This document shows positions 8,057 to 15,970 of a DNA stretch of 46,772 nt, piece by piece. Source of the DNA: Oscillospiraceae bacterium. GTDB taxonomy: Bacteria > Bacillota > Clostridia > Oscillospirales > Oscillospiraceae. The position numbers were made by a program, and so were the translations under genes. The notes beneath the pieces were generated by a model. That model saw nothing but the letters and a program-made list of their open reading frames with translations. It did not search any database and had not been told where the DNA came from. Where the stretch lies: positions 1 to 46,772 of the forward strand of contig SVMH01000012.1 of the NCBI GenBank assembly GCA_015067525.1, read 5' to 3'. Positions within the stretch are counted from its first letter, which is position 1. The number at the start of each line of letters is the position of its first letter.

Positions 8057-9451
8057 TTATTTGCGGGCTTTGGGGGCGTTGATGCAGCGGCCGTGGCAGA
8101 CGTGAGCTGCCTCCATCACCACTTCACTGACGGTGGGGTGGGGATGGACGGTGCTGCCGATCTCAGAGATGGTGCCTTCGCACTCCATCACTGCGGCCAC
8201 TTCGGCGGCCAGATCGGTGGCGCGGGGACCGATGACATGGAAGCCCAGGATCTCGTCGGTGGTCTTATCGAACACGAACTTCACCAGGCCCTTGTTCTCG
8301 CCCATGGTCAACGCCTTGCCGTTGCCGCTGAGGTTGAAGATACCGGTGCCCACATCCTTGCCGGTGGCGCGGGCCTGCTCCTCGGTGAGACCCACCATGG
8401 CGGTCTCGGGATTGCAGTACACGCAGGAAGGAATGCGGTTGAGATTCAGCTGCTTGCAGGGTTTGCCGGCGATGTGATCGGCCACCAGAACGCCCTGGGC
8501 AGAGGCCACATGGGCCAGCTGCATCTTGCCGTTGATATCGCCGATGGCGTACACATTGGGTACGTTGGTGCGGCACAGACCGTCGATCTCCACGAAGCCC
8601 TTGCGATCCATCTTCACGCCCAGCTGCTCCAGGCCGATGCCGCGGGTGTTGGGTGCGCGGCCGCCGGCCATCAGCACCACGTCGCCTTCCACGGTGCCCT
8701 TGGCGCCGTCCTTAACGGAGGCGTAGTTCACCTTCAGGCCCTCTTCGATGGACTCCACGCGGACGCCCAGCACCAGCTCCACGCCGTTCTTCTTCAGTTC
8801 GGCTTCCACGAAGTCGGTGATGTCCTTGTCCAGGGGGCCCAGCACACGGTCCAGCATCTCCACCACGGTGACCTTCACGCCGAGGCGATAGTAGAAGGTG
8901 GCAAACTCAATACCGATGACGCCGCCGCCCACAATGATGATGTGCTTGGGGCAGGTGGTCATGTTGAGAAGGCCGGTGGAATCCACCACGCCGGGCAGAT
9001 CCACACCCTTGATGGGGATACGGGCGGGGTTGGAGCCGGTGGCCACGATCAGATGATCGCAGCTCAGGCTCTCGCCGTTATCCAGCGCCACGGTGTGACG
9101 GTCGGTCAGGGTGGCGTGGTTTTTGAACACGGTAACGCCGTGGCTCTTCTCCAAAAAGGCAATACCGTTGCTCAGCTGCTTGGAGACGGCGTTCTTGCGC
9201 TCGATGATCTTGCCGTAGTCGAAGGTGACGCCCTCGGTGTTGACACCGAAAGCGGCGCCGTTCTTGGCCTCGTAGTACACATCGGCGCTGTGCAGCAGCG
9301 TCTTGGTGGGGATGCAGCCGCGGTTGAGGCAGGTACCGCCCAGCTCCGCCTCCTCCACCAGAGCGGTCTTCAGACCGTTCTGGCTCAGGCGGATGGCACA
9401 TTCATAACCGCCGGGGCCGCCGCCCACGACGATCGCATCAAATTTCTGCAT
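8057..9451 (-). CDS. acoL: Dihydrolipoamide dehydrogenase (E3) of the acetoin-dehydrogenase-type complex
   Basis: This 464-residue flavoprotein disulfide reductase has the FAD motif GGGPGGYE near residue 10, the redox pair Cys41 and Cys46 in GGTCLNRGCIPTK, and the NAD motif GGGVIGIEFA near residue 174. The dimer-interface HPHPTVSE near the C-terminus contains the catalytic His. It reoxidises the dihydrolipoyl arm of E2 and makes NADH. It lacks the N-terminal lipoyl domain seen in some acoL products. It lies 13 bases after the E2 gene with GGAGGG 7 bases from ATG, so it should be made together with E1 and E2. It could also serve other lipoamide enzymes of the cell. Confidence 0.94.
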   Translation of the reverse strand: MQKFDAIVVGGGPGGYECAIRLSQNGLKTALVEEAELGGTCLNRGCIPTKTLLHSADVYYEAKNGAAFGVNTEGVTFDYGKIIERKNAVSKQLSNGIAFLEKSHGVTVFKNHATLTDRHTVALDNGESLSCDHLIVATGSNPARIPIKGVDLPGVVDSTGLLNMTTCPKHIIIVGGGVIGIEFATFYYRLGVKVTVVEMLDRVLGPLDKDITDFVEAELKKNGVELVLGVRVESIEEGLKVNYASVKDGAKGTVEGDVVLMAGGRAPNTRGIGLEQLGVKMDRKGFVEIDGLCRTNVPNVYAIGDINGKMQLAHVASAQGVLVADHIAGKPCKQLNLNRIPSCVYCNPETAMVGLTEEQARATGKDVGTGIFNLSGNGKALTMGENKGLVKFVFDKTTDEILGFHVIGPRATDLAAEVAAVMECEGTISEIGSTVHPHPTVSEVVMEAAHVCHGRCINAPKARK

Positions 9452-9464
9452 GGCACTTCCCTCC

Positions 9465-10802
9465 TCAGATCAGCAGCACGGGGCTCTGCAGATAGGTCTG
9501 CACCCGCTGCAGGAACTGAGCGGCCTCGGCACCGTCGATGATGCGGTGGTCGTAGCTCAGGGTCAGTGCGCACATGGGCTTGATGACGATCTCATCCTCG
9601 CCGTCCTTGCCGGTGACCACGACGGGGGTCTTGACAATGCGGCCCACCGCCAGAATGGCGGACTCGGGAGGATTGATGATGGCCACGAACTCGTCCAGGC
9701 CGAACATGCCCAGAGAGGACACGGTGAAGGTGCCGCCGTGGTAGTCATCGTTGGTCAGCGCGCCGTCACGGGCCTTGGCGATCAGGGCGGCAGACGCGTC
9801 TGCAATACCCTTCAGGCCGATGATGTCGGCATCCTTGATGACGGGCACGATCAGGCCGCCGGGCACGGATACGGCCACGCCCACGTTGACATAGTCATGG
9901 TAGACGATGTTGTCGCCGTCCACAGAGGCGTTGACGATGGGATAATCCTGCAGAGCCTTGGCGCAGGCGCGGACGATGATGTCGTTGTAGGACACCTTGG
10001 TACCCATGGCGGCGAACTGCTTGCGGGCCTCCATGGCGGCAGACATATCCACGCTGATGCGATGGTGGGTCTGGGCGTTGACCTGCTTGCTATTGAGCAT
10101 ATTGCGCATGATGGCCTTGCGCATACCGCTCATACGCTCGGTGCGGGTGCCGCGGACAGGAGCGACGGCAACCTCGGCAGCAGCGGGAGCTGCAGCGCCG
10201 GGCAGGTCGGCGGTGGTGATCTTGCCGCCCACGCCGGTGCCGGTGATGCCGGCCAGATCGATGCCCTGTGCCTTGGCCACGTTGGCAGCCAGAGGCGTCA
10301 CGGCGGGCTTGTTGGCGATGTAGGCCTTCACGTCGCGCTCGATGACCATGCCGTCGGGACCGGAACCGGCCACAGCGGCGATGGCGATGCCGTTTTCCTC
10401 GGCGCGCAGACGGGCGCGGGGAGAGGAGAACACGCGCTCACCGGGTGCACGCTCCACGGCAACAGCGGCGGCAGCTTCCTCCGCAGCGACAGCGGCGGCA
10501 GGAGCCTCTTCGGCGGCGGCAGCGGCAGGAGCCTCGCCGCCCACCAGAGCGGAGATGTCCTCGCCGGGCTCGCCCACGATGGCGATGGGCTGGGTGATGG
10601 GCACCTCGTCGCCTTCACCGTGCAGGATCTTCAGCACGGTGCCGGTGGCGGTGGAGTCCATGGTGATGGTCAGCTTGTCGGTCTCCATCTCAAAGAGGGG
10701 AGTACCCTCGGTGGTCTGCTCGCCTTCCTTCACCAGCCATTTGGTGATGGTACCGCTTTCCATCATAAGGCCCTGCTTGGGCATAATGATTACAGAAGCC
10801 AT
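9465..10802 (-). CDS. acoC: Dihydrolipoamide acyltransferase (E2), with two peripheral-subunit-binding domains
   Basis: This 445-residue protein has one lipoyl domain (residues 1-80, lipoyl lysine Lys43 in METDKLTI) and an Ala/Glu-rich flexible linker of about 40 residues. Two E3/E1-binding-domain-like segments follow (near 125-165, FSSPRARLRAEENG, and near 168-205, TPLAANVAKAQGI). A second Ala/Pro linker leads to the catalytic acyltransferase core (about 220-445). LTLSYDHRIIDGA near the C-terminus carries the catalytic His and the Asp-Gly. It takes the acyl group produced by E1 to CoA. Two binding domains in one E2 are less common than one. It lies between E1beta (15 bases) and E3 (13 bases). 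Confidence 0.93.
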   Translation of the reverse strand: MASVIIMPKQGLMMESGTITKWLVKEGEQTTEGTPLFEMETDKLTITMDSTATGTVLKILHGEGDEVPITQPIAIVGEPGEDISALVGGEAPAAAAAEEAPAAAVAAEEAAAAVAVERAPGERVFSSPRARLRAEENGIAIAAVAGSGPDGMVIERDVKAYIANKPAVTPLAANVAKAQGIDLAGITGTGVGGKITTADLPGAAAPAAAEVAVAPVRGTRTERMSGMRKAIMRNMLNSKQVNAQTHHRISVDMSAAMEARKQFAAMGTKVSYNDIIVRACAKALQDYPIVNASVDGDNIVYHDYVNVGVAVSVPGGLIVPVIKDADIIGLKGIADASAALIAKARDGALTNDDYHGGTFTVSSLGMFGLDEFVAIINPPESAILAVGRIVKTPVVVTGKDGEDEIVIKPMCALTLSYDHRIIDGAEAAQFLQRVQTYLQSPVLLI

Positions 10803-10817
10803 AATCTATTTCCTTTC

Positions 10818-11798
10818 TCAGCGATACAGAGTCTTCTTGCAGGCGTCCACGATCTCCTTGATGCTGGGGATCACGGCCTTCTCCAGCTCCAGATTGAAGG
10901 GCAGGGGGCAGGCCTTGGCACCCAGATGGATGGGAGCAGCGTCCAGATAGGGGAACACCATCTGACCGACCTGAGAGACGACCTGAGCGCCCCAGCCGTT
11001 GTTCTGGTGAGCCTCATGAACCACCACCAGGCGGCCGGTCTTCTTCACGCTCTCAGCGATGGTGTCATAGTCGAAGGGAACCAGAGTGCGGGGGTCGATG
11101 ACCTCGGCGCTGATGCCTTCCTTGGCCAGTTCCTCAGCGGCTTCCAGAGCGCGGGAAACGTACAGCAGGTTCGCCACGATGGTCACATCGGTGCCCTCGC
11201 GCTTGATGTCGGCCTTGCCGAAGGGGATCATGAAGTCGGGATCCTCGGGGACCTCGCCCTTGTTGATGTACAGAGCCTTGTGCTCGAAGAAGCACACGGG
11301 GTTGTCGTCGCGGATGGCGGTGCGCAGCAGACCTGCAGCCTCAGCGGGCGTGGAGGGGCAGGCGACCTTGATGCCGGGGATGTGCATGAACATGCTCTCC
11401 ACGCACTGGGAGTGGGTGGCGGCGTTGCCGCGGCCGGTACCTTCCTGGCTGCGGATGACCAGCGGGATCTTGGCGTTACCGCCGAAGACGTAGCGGGTCT
11501 TGGCCACCTGGTTGAAGATCTGATCGGCGGCCACGAAAGCGAAGTCCCAATACATCAGCTCAGCGATGGGACGCATACCGCCGCAGGCAGCGCCCAGAGC
11601 GGCGCCGACGATAGCGGACTCGGAAATGGGCGTATTGCGGATACGCTCCGTACCAAACTCTTTATACAGGTCGCGGGTGGTGCCGAACACGCCGCCCAGC
11701 TTCTCGCAGTCCTCGCCCATGCAGAAGACCTTGTCATCACGCTGCATCTCCTGCTGGATCACCATGCGGATTGCCTGTGCATAAGTCATTTTTGCCAT
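10818..11798 (-). CDS. acoB: Acetoin-dehydrogenase-type E1 component, beta subunit
   Basis: This 326-residue transketolase-like protein contains the beta-subunit hallmarks MGEDCEKLGGVFGTT near residue 27, RNTPISESAIVGAALGAA near 54, and RSQEGTGRGNAATHSQ near 116. It forms an alpha2beta2 thiamine-diphosphate enzyme with the adjacent alpha subunit. That enzyme cleaves acetoin or a related hydroxyketone/2-oxoacid and passes the acyl group to lipoyl-E2. Beta subunits of the pyruvate, branched-chain and acetoin complexes are close relatives. The acetoin assignment comes mainly from the alpha partner. GGGGGT lies 9 bases before ATG, and the gene starts 18 bases after the alpha stop codon. Confidence 0.92.
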   Translation of the reverse strand: MAKMTYAQAIRMVIQQEMQRDDKVFCMGEDCEKLGGVFGTTRDLYKEFGTERIRNTPISESAIVGAALGAACGGMRPIAELMYWDFAFVAADQIFNQVAKTRYVFGGNAKIPLVIRSQEGTGRGNAATHSQCVESMFMHIPGIKVACPSTPAEAAGLLRTAIRDDNPVCFFEHKALYINKGEVPEDPDFMIPFGKADIKREGTDVTIVANLLYVSRALEAAEELAKEGISAEVIDPRTLVPFDYDTIAESVKKTGRLVVVHEAHQNNGWGAQVVSQVGQMVFPYLDAAPIHLGAKACPLPFNLELEKAVIPSIKEIVDACKKTLYR

Positions 11799-11816
11799 GA
11801 TTTCGTACCCCCTTAC

Positions 11817-12782
11817 TTAACCTTCATAAAACACGTCGTCCAGAACATGAGCCGGATCGGGCTCAGGGCTGTTCATGGCGAACTCAACAGCTTCTTCCAT
11901 CTTCTTTGCCACGTCGGCGGCGATCTTGTCCAGCTCTTCCTGAGTGGCCAGACCGTTCTCGATCATATAGGCAGCAAACAGCTTGATGGGATCGCGGTTT
12001 TCCTTCCAGTATTCCACTTCCTCGCGGCTGCGGTACACCTCGGGGTCGCCGGTCCAGTGGCCGCGCCAGCGATAGGTCTTGCACTCCAGCAGCGTGGGGC
12101 CCTCGCCCTTCAGAGCGCGCTCCTTAGCGCGGGCAAATGCCTCGTACACGGCCACCACGTCGTTGCCGTCCACCACTTCGCCCACGATGCCGTAGCCGGC
12201 GGCGCGGTCAGCGATGTTCTCCACGGAAGTGGACTGCCACACGGGCACGGTCATACCGAACTGGTTGTTCTCGCAGATGTAGATGATAGGCAGCTTCCAC
12301 ACGGCAGCCATGTTGATGGCCTCGTGGAAGGTACCCTGGTTGGATGCGCCGTCACCAAAGAAGGCGACAGAGACGTTGGGCTTGCCCTGCATCTTCTGAG
12401 CCAGGGCGCCGCCGGTGGCGATGGGGATACCGCCGCCCACGATGGCGTTGGCGCCCAGATTGCCCTTGGAGAAGTCGGCGATGTGCATGGAGCCGGAACG
12501 GCCCTTGCAGTAACCGGTAGCCTTGCCCATCAGCTCAGCCAGAGCGCGGTCCAGCTCGGCGCCCTTGCCGATGCAGTGGCCGTGGCCGCGGTGGGTGGAA
12601 GCGATGTAGTCCTCGTCGCTCAGCTGAGCGCACACAGAGGCAGCCACGGCTTCCTCACCGGTGTACAGATGCACGCTGCCGCGCAGCTTGTTCTCGGTGA
12701 ACAGCGTCCATGCCGTCTCTTCAAATGCCCGGATCTCATGCATCTTGTTGTAGATCCACAGGGCGGTTTTCTTATCGATCAT
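11817..12782 (-). CDS. acoA: Acetoin-dehydrogenase-type E1 component, alpha subunit (TPP-binding)
   Basis: This 321-residue protein has the thiamine-diphosphate motif from GDG (143-145) to ENN (171-173). The HRGHGHCIGKG and RSGSMHIADFSKG segments, followed by GANAIVGGGIPIATG, are typical of AcoA-type alpha subunits. The start MIDKKTALW at 12780-12782 is chosen because GGAGGT lies 9 bases upstream. An in-frame extension to 13061 would run into the VOC gene and has no ribosome site. It decarboxylates or cleaves the C-C bond and hands the acyl group to E2. In this operon its substrate may not be acetoin; a diketone or 2-oxoacid derived from a polyol is possible. It follows an 85-base AT-rich gap. 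Confidence 0.93.
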   Translation of the reverse strand: MIDKKTALWIYNKMHEIRAFEETAWTLFTENKLRGSVHLYTGEEAVAASVCAQLSDEDYIASTHRGHGHCIGKGAELDRALAELMGKATGYCKGRSGSMHIADFSKGNLGANAIVGGGIPIATGGALAQKMQGKPNVSVAFFGDGASNQGTFHEAINMAAVWKLPIIYICENNQFGMTVPVWQSTSVENIADRAAGYGIVGEVVDGNDVVAVYEAFARAKERALKGEGPTLLECKTYRWRGHWTGDPEVYRSREEVEYWKENRDPIKLFAAYMIENGLATQEELDKIAADVAKKMEEAVEFAMNSPEPDPAHVLDDVFYEG

Positions 12783-12867
12783 TTGAAACGCACCTCCAAA
12801 AGATTTTGTTTGTTGGTTTGGTTGTTTTTTATTATTTCTCAGTGTTTCCACCGTAAATAAACCGTTG

Positions 12868-13359
12868 TTACGCTTCCTCCGGCCGGTAAGCCGTGGCGTT
12901 TTCCAGGATCTCCACGATGCCGGGGATATCCGGGATCTTGGCGTAGATGTTGCGGCGGTAGCCCTTGACGGGATCGTTGGCCACCATTTCGTAGACAAAC
13001 ACGGCGCCCATGGCCTCCACCTCGGCGCGGCACTCATCGAACCGGTCGGTGGTAAAGGCAAGATGGTTGAGGTTATCGCCGCTGGCCACCAGAGACAGGA
13101 AGTGGTAGCCCGCAGGGGTCAGGGGCTGGATGAACTCCATGGAGATCTTGTCCCCGATGGGGCACATGGCAATGCGCATCTCCAGCTTGCCCAGATCCAC
13201 GCCGCCCGACCAGGACTTGGTGGGAGCGAAGATGTAGGACTTCACATCCAGCGCGCAGCCGAACTTCTCCTGCACGCTCTTGAGGCACGCTTCCACATCC
13301 TCCACGATGTAGCCGGCGTGCACTTTGGGGGTCAGCTTATCCAGAATACTCACGCTCAT
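12868..13359 (-). CDS. VOC-superfamily protein (methylmalonyl-CoA epimerase-like / glyoxalase fold)
   Basis: This 163-residue two-module vicinal-oxygen-chelate protein has putative metal ligands His14 (KVHAGYIVED), His99 (LNHLAF) and Glu150 (PGIVEILEN). The spacing matches methylmalonyl-CoA epimerase and related isomerases. Members epimerise or isomerise carbons next to a carbonyl. In a polyol pathway a keto-sugar or keto-cyclitol epimerase role would fit as well as methylmalonyl-CoA. No mutase gene is in the window, which weakens the methylmalonyl reading. Its ATG overlaps the TGA of the upstream zinc dehydrogenase by 4 bases, so the two are translationally coupled. That favours a shared pathway with that dehydrogenase. 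Confidence 0.85.
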   Translation of the reverse strand: MSVSILDKLTPKVHAGYIVEDVEACLKSVQEKFGCALDVKSYIFAPTKSWSGGVDLGKLEMRIAMCPIGDKISMEFIQPLTPAGYHFLSLVASGDNLNHLAFTTDRFDECRAEVEAMGAVFVYEMVANDPVKGYRRNIYAKIPDIPGIVEILENATAYRPEEA

Positions 13360-14408
13360 ACCTCCTCAAACGTATTGTTCGGCAGCAGAACTGCCTTGTA
13401 GACCTTCTTTTCCAGCACGGCGTCAAAGGCTTCGTGCCACTGCTCCAGCGGCAGCTGCAGCGTGACGAAGGGCTCCAGAGACACACCCTTTTCCAGCAGT
13501 TCCATGGTGATCTTCCACGCCGAAACGCTGCTGGAATTACTGGGCACGTAGGTCACTTCCCGATCGAAGAAGCTGTCCAGACGGAAGGGCACCTTGCCGC
13601 CGAACATGCCCAGCTGCAGGTGGAAACCCATGGGGCGGATCACCTGCATGCAGGTGTCCAGCGAAGGCGTCACGCCGGTGCAGTCGCAGGTAATGTCGGC
13701 GCCGTAGGGGCTGCGGCGGTAAACTGCCGTCTTCAGTTCCTCTGCGCTCGTCACCGTCTCGTCCACGCTGCCCAGCTTCTGCGCCAGCTCCAGCTTATCG
13801 GCATCGGCCGGCAAGCCGGAGAGGATCACATACGCGCCGCGGGATTTGAAGAGGATGGAGGCCATCTGGCCCATGACACCGGGGCCGCTGACCACCACCG
13901 TGTCCCCTGCCTTCACGTCGAGGCGCTCATACACGCCGCGCACCACGCAGGCAAAGGGCTCGGCCAGCGCGTAGGAGATCTTCTGCTCCCGCGTGCGGGC
14001 GTTGGCGGGGATTTTGTACGTATACTTGGCGGGCACCACCACAAAGTTGGCCATAGCGCCGTTGCGGTGGGAGCCGATGGACTTGCGCTCACGGCACAGC
14101 GTCACAACGCCGGCAAGGCACAGCTCACACTCGCCGCAGCTATAGCAGGCCGGCAGTGTAGTGACCCAGTCGCCCACCTTCAGTTCGCCGGTGTCGCCGC
14201 AGGTCTCCACGATCTGGCCCACGTATTCGTGGCCCATCACCACCGGCATGGTCACGGAGCGCTCATCCCGCATGGCATGGATATCGCTGCCGCAGATGCT
14301 GGCTGCCAGCACCTTGACCTTGCATTCGCCCTCTTTGGGTACGGGATCGGGCAGTTCCTGCAGACCCACGCCGTCCATGCCCAGGGCGTATTTCACAAGA
14401 CCTTTCAT
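13356..14408 (-). CDS. Zinc-dependent dehydrogenase, sorbitol/L-iditol dehydrogenase-like
   Basis: This 350-residue MDR enzyme has catalytic-zinc residues Cys39 (SICGSD) and His60-Glu61 (MGHEYVG). Structural-zinc cysteines follow at 91, 94, 97 and 105. The cofactor-binding turn VSGPGVMGQMA is near residue 170. It is expected to oxidise a secondary alcohol of a polyol to a ketone with NAD(P). The start MKGLVKYALG at 14406-14408 has GGAG 7 bases upstream. A longer reading would overlap the SDR gene. It ends in a 4-base overlap with the VOC gene and begins 13 bases after an SDR gene. The cluster of three dehydrogenases around an isomerase-like protein resembles polyol or cyclitol catabolic gene sets; the substrate is unknown. 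Confidence 0.9.
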   Translation of the reverse strand: MKGLVKYALGMDGVGLQELPDPVPKEGECKVKVLAASICGSDIHAMRDERSVTMPVVMGHEYVGQIVETCGDTGELKVGDWVTTLPACYSCGECELCLAGVVTLCRERKSIGSHRNGAMANFVVVPAKYTYKIPANARTREQKISYALAEPFACVVRGVYERLDVKAGDTVVVSGPGVMGQMASILFKSRGAYVILSGLPADADKLELAQKLGSVDETVTSAEELKTAVYRRSPYGADITCDCTGVTPSLDTCMQVIRPMGFHLQLGMFGGKVPFRLDSFFDREVTYVPSNSSSVSAWKITMELLEKGVSLEPFVTLQLPLEQWHEAFDAVLEKKVYKAVLLPNNTFEEV

Positions 14409-14421
14409 AACGTTCTCCTTT

Positions 14422-15168
14422 TTAGCGCATGGACTGGCCGCCGTTGACACTCAGGTTCTGGCCCGTCACGTAGTTGGCCAGGGGAGACACCAGATACAGC
14501 ACGGCGTCCGCCACTTCCTGCGGCGTACCCATGCGGTCCATAGGCACATCGTAGGAGTAGACCTGGGAGCCCAGACTGTCGGTCATGCGGGAAGCGATGA
14601 TGCCGGGGGAAACGGTATTGGCCGTCACGCCGCTGCTGCCGGCCAGCTTGGCCAGCACCTTGGTAAAGCAGATGAGACCTGCCTTGGAGATGGAGTAGTG
14701 GGGGCCGGCATACTTGGCGCCGCGCTCACCGGAGATGGAGCCCAGCGTCACGATGCGGCCGAAGCCGCGCTCTTCCATGCGGAAAAACAGCTCCCGGGTC
14801 AGGAAGAAGGGGGACTTGAGGTTGATGTTCATCATCTTGTCCCAGTCCGCCGGGGTAATGTCGCGGTAGGTAATGGTGTTGGTGATGCCGGCCACATTGA
14901 CCAGAATGTCGATGGCGCCGCACTCACGCTCCATGGTGTCGATCAAACCGGCGAGGCCGTCGAAATCGCACAGGTCGTGCACATAGGTATGTACCGCCAC
15001 CTCGAAACGGCTTTCCAAATCGGCCTTCACGGCCTCCAGCGCCTTTTCGTTGATGTCCAGCAGCACGATGGCCGCACCTTCCGCCGCCAGCGTGGCAGCG
15101 ATGGTGGATGCCATCTCACCGGCGCCGCCGGTGATGAGGGCCTGACGGCCCTTGAGCATTTCTTTCAT
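14422..15168 (-). CDS. Short-chain dehydrogenase/reductase (SDR) with altered glycine motif
   Basis: This 248-residue classical SDR has the active-site serine in LGSISGERG near residue 140, the catalytic HYSISKAG tetrad segment (Tyr and Lys four residues apart) near residue 155, and NVAGI near 90. It ends in VTGQNLSVNGG. The cofactor motif reads ITGGAGEMAST. Two of the glycines of the usual TGxxxGxG pattern are replaced by Glu and Ala, which could change cofactor binding. It likely oxidises or reduces a hydroxyl of a sugar or polyol intermediate with NAD(P). GGAGG lies 9 bases before ATG, and it is 14 bases from the preceding SDR gene. The substrate is unknown. Confidence 0.88.
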   Translation of the reverse strand: MKEMLKGRQALITGGAGEMASTIAATLAAEGAAIVLLDINEKALEAVKADLESRFEVAVHTYVHDLCDFDGLAGLIDTMERECGAIDILVNVAGITNTITYRDITPADWDKMMNINLKSPFFLTRELFFRMEERGFGRIVTLGSISGERGAKYAGPHYSISKAGLICFTKVLAKLAGSSGVTANTVSPGIIASRMTDSLGSQVYSYDVPMDRMGTPQEVADAVLYLVSPLANYVTGQNLSVNGGQSMR

Positions 15169-15182
15169 AGGTTATTTCCTCC

Positions 15183-15938
15183 TTAGTGCATCAGCCAACC
15201 ACCGGTGACATTAAAAACCTGACCGGTGAGATAATCCGAACCATCGGAAGCCAGGAATTCGATCACCTTGGCCACATCATCGGCTTCGCCGAAGCGGTTC
15301 ATAGGAATCTTAGACATGAAGTTATCGACCTGCTCGGGCGTGTAGCGGGCAGTCATAGGGGTCTTAATGATGCCGGGAGCAATGCAGTTCACATTGATGC
15401 CGTCTTCAGCAACCTCGCGTGCCAGCGAACGGCTCATGCCGATAATTGCTGCTTTGGAAGCAGAATAATGGGTATGTTTGACAGAACCAACCACGCCGGC
15501 CTGAGAAGCCATGTTGATGATTTTGCCGTACTGGTTTTCCAACATATTGGGCAGGACTGCACGGCAGAAGAACATCACGCTGTTGATGTTGATGTCCATC
15601 GTATGGGACCACTCGTCGAAGGTCATGTCCTTAAACAGACAATCCGTGTAGATGCCGGCTATATTCACCAGAATAGAAACCTTACCGAACAGCTCGAGGC
15701 ATTTGTCAACGGCTGCGTTGACCTCTGCCTCAACGGTGGCGTTGCAGACATAAGGATATACAAGCTCAGACAGTCCCTCCTCGGCGATCTTTGCCATCAT
15801 GCGATCCAGAGCTTCCTGACTCATATCAACTGCAAACACTTTGCAGCCTTCTTTTGCAAGGCGCACAGTAGAAGCAGTGCCCATGCCACCGGCGGCACCG
15901 GAAATAATCGCAACAGCGTTATTCAGGCCCAAAAACAT
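15183..15938 (-). CDS. Short-chain dehydrogenase/reductase (SDR)
   Basis: This 251-residue classical SDR has the intact cofactor motif SGAAGGMG near residue 14, NIAGI near 93, the catalytic serine in NMASQAG near 144, and HYSASKAA with Tyr and Lys near 158. IAPGIIKTPMT near residue 187 is the usual post-catalytic loop. It would act with the neighbouring SDR and the zinc enzymes in polyol or keto-sugar oxidation and reduction. Its DNA looks noticeably more A/T-rich in codon third positions than the flanking genes, which may mean separate acquisition. That is a visual impression, not a computed value. It starts 32 bases after the transaldolase-like gene with only a weak AAGGGTG ribosome site. 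Confidence 0.9.
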   Translation of the reverse strand: MFLGLNNAVAIISGAAGGMGTASTVRLAKEGCKVFAVDMSQEALDRMMAKIAEEGLSELVYPYVCNATVEAEVNAAVDKCLELFGKVSILVNIAGIYTDCLFKDMTFDEWSHTMDININSVMFFCRAVLPNMLENQYGKIINMASQAGVVGSVKHTHYSASKAAIIGMSRSLAREVAEDGINVNCIAPGIIKTPMTARYTPEQVDNFMSKIPMNRFGEADDVAKVIEFLASDGSDYLTGQVFNVTGGWLMH

Positions 15939-15970
15939 GTCATTACACCCTTTCTAAAAAGCTATGCAGA

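Noticed and set aside
9450-12860. A 1136-codon open frame on the plus strand opposite the Aco genes
   Set aside because: It lies opposite four well-recognised genes (E3 end, E2, E1beta, E1alpha). The His/Gly-rich translation is the usual antisense artefact in GC-rich coding DNA.
12783-13061. An N-terminal extension of the E1alpha gene
   Set aside because: It overlaps the VOC gene, and the GGAGGT site 9 bases before the ATG at 12782 marks the true start.
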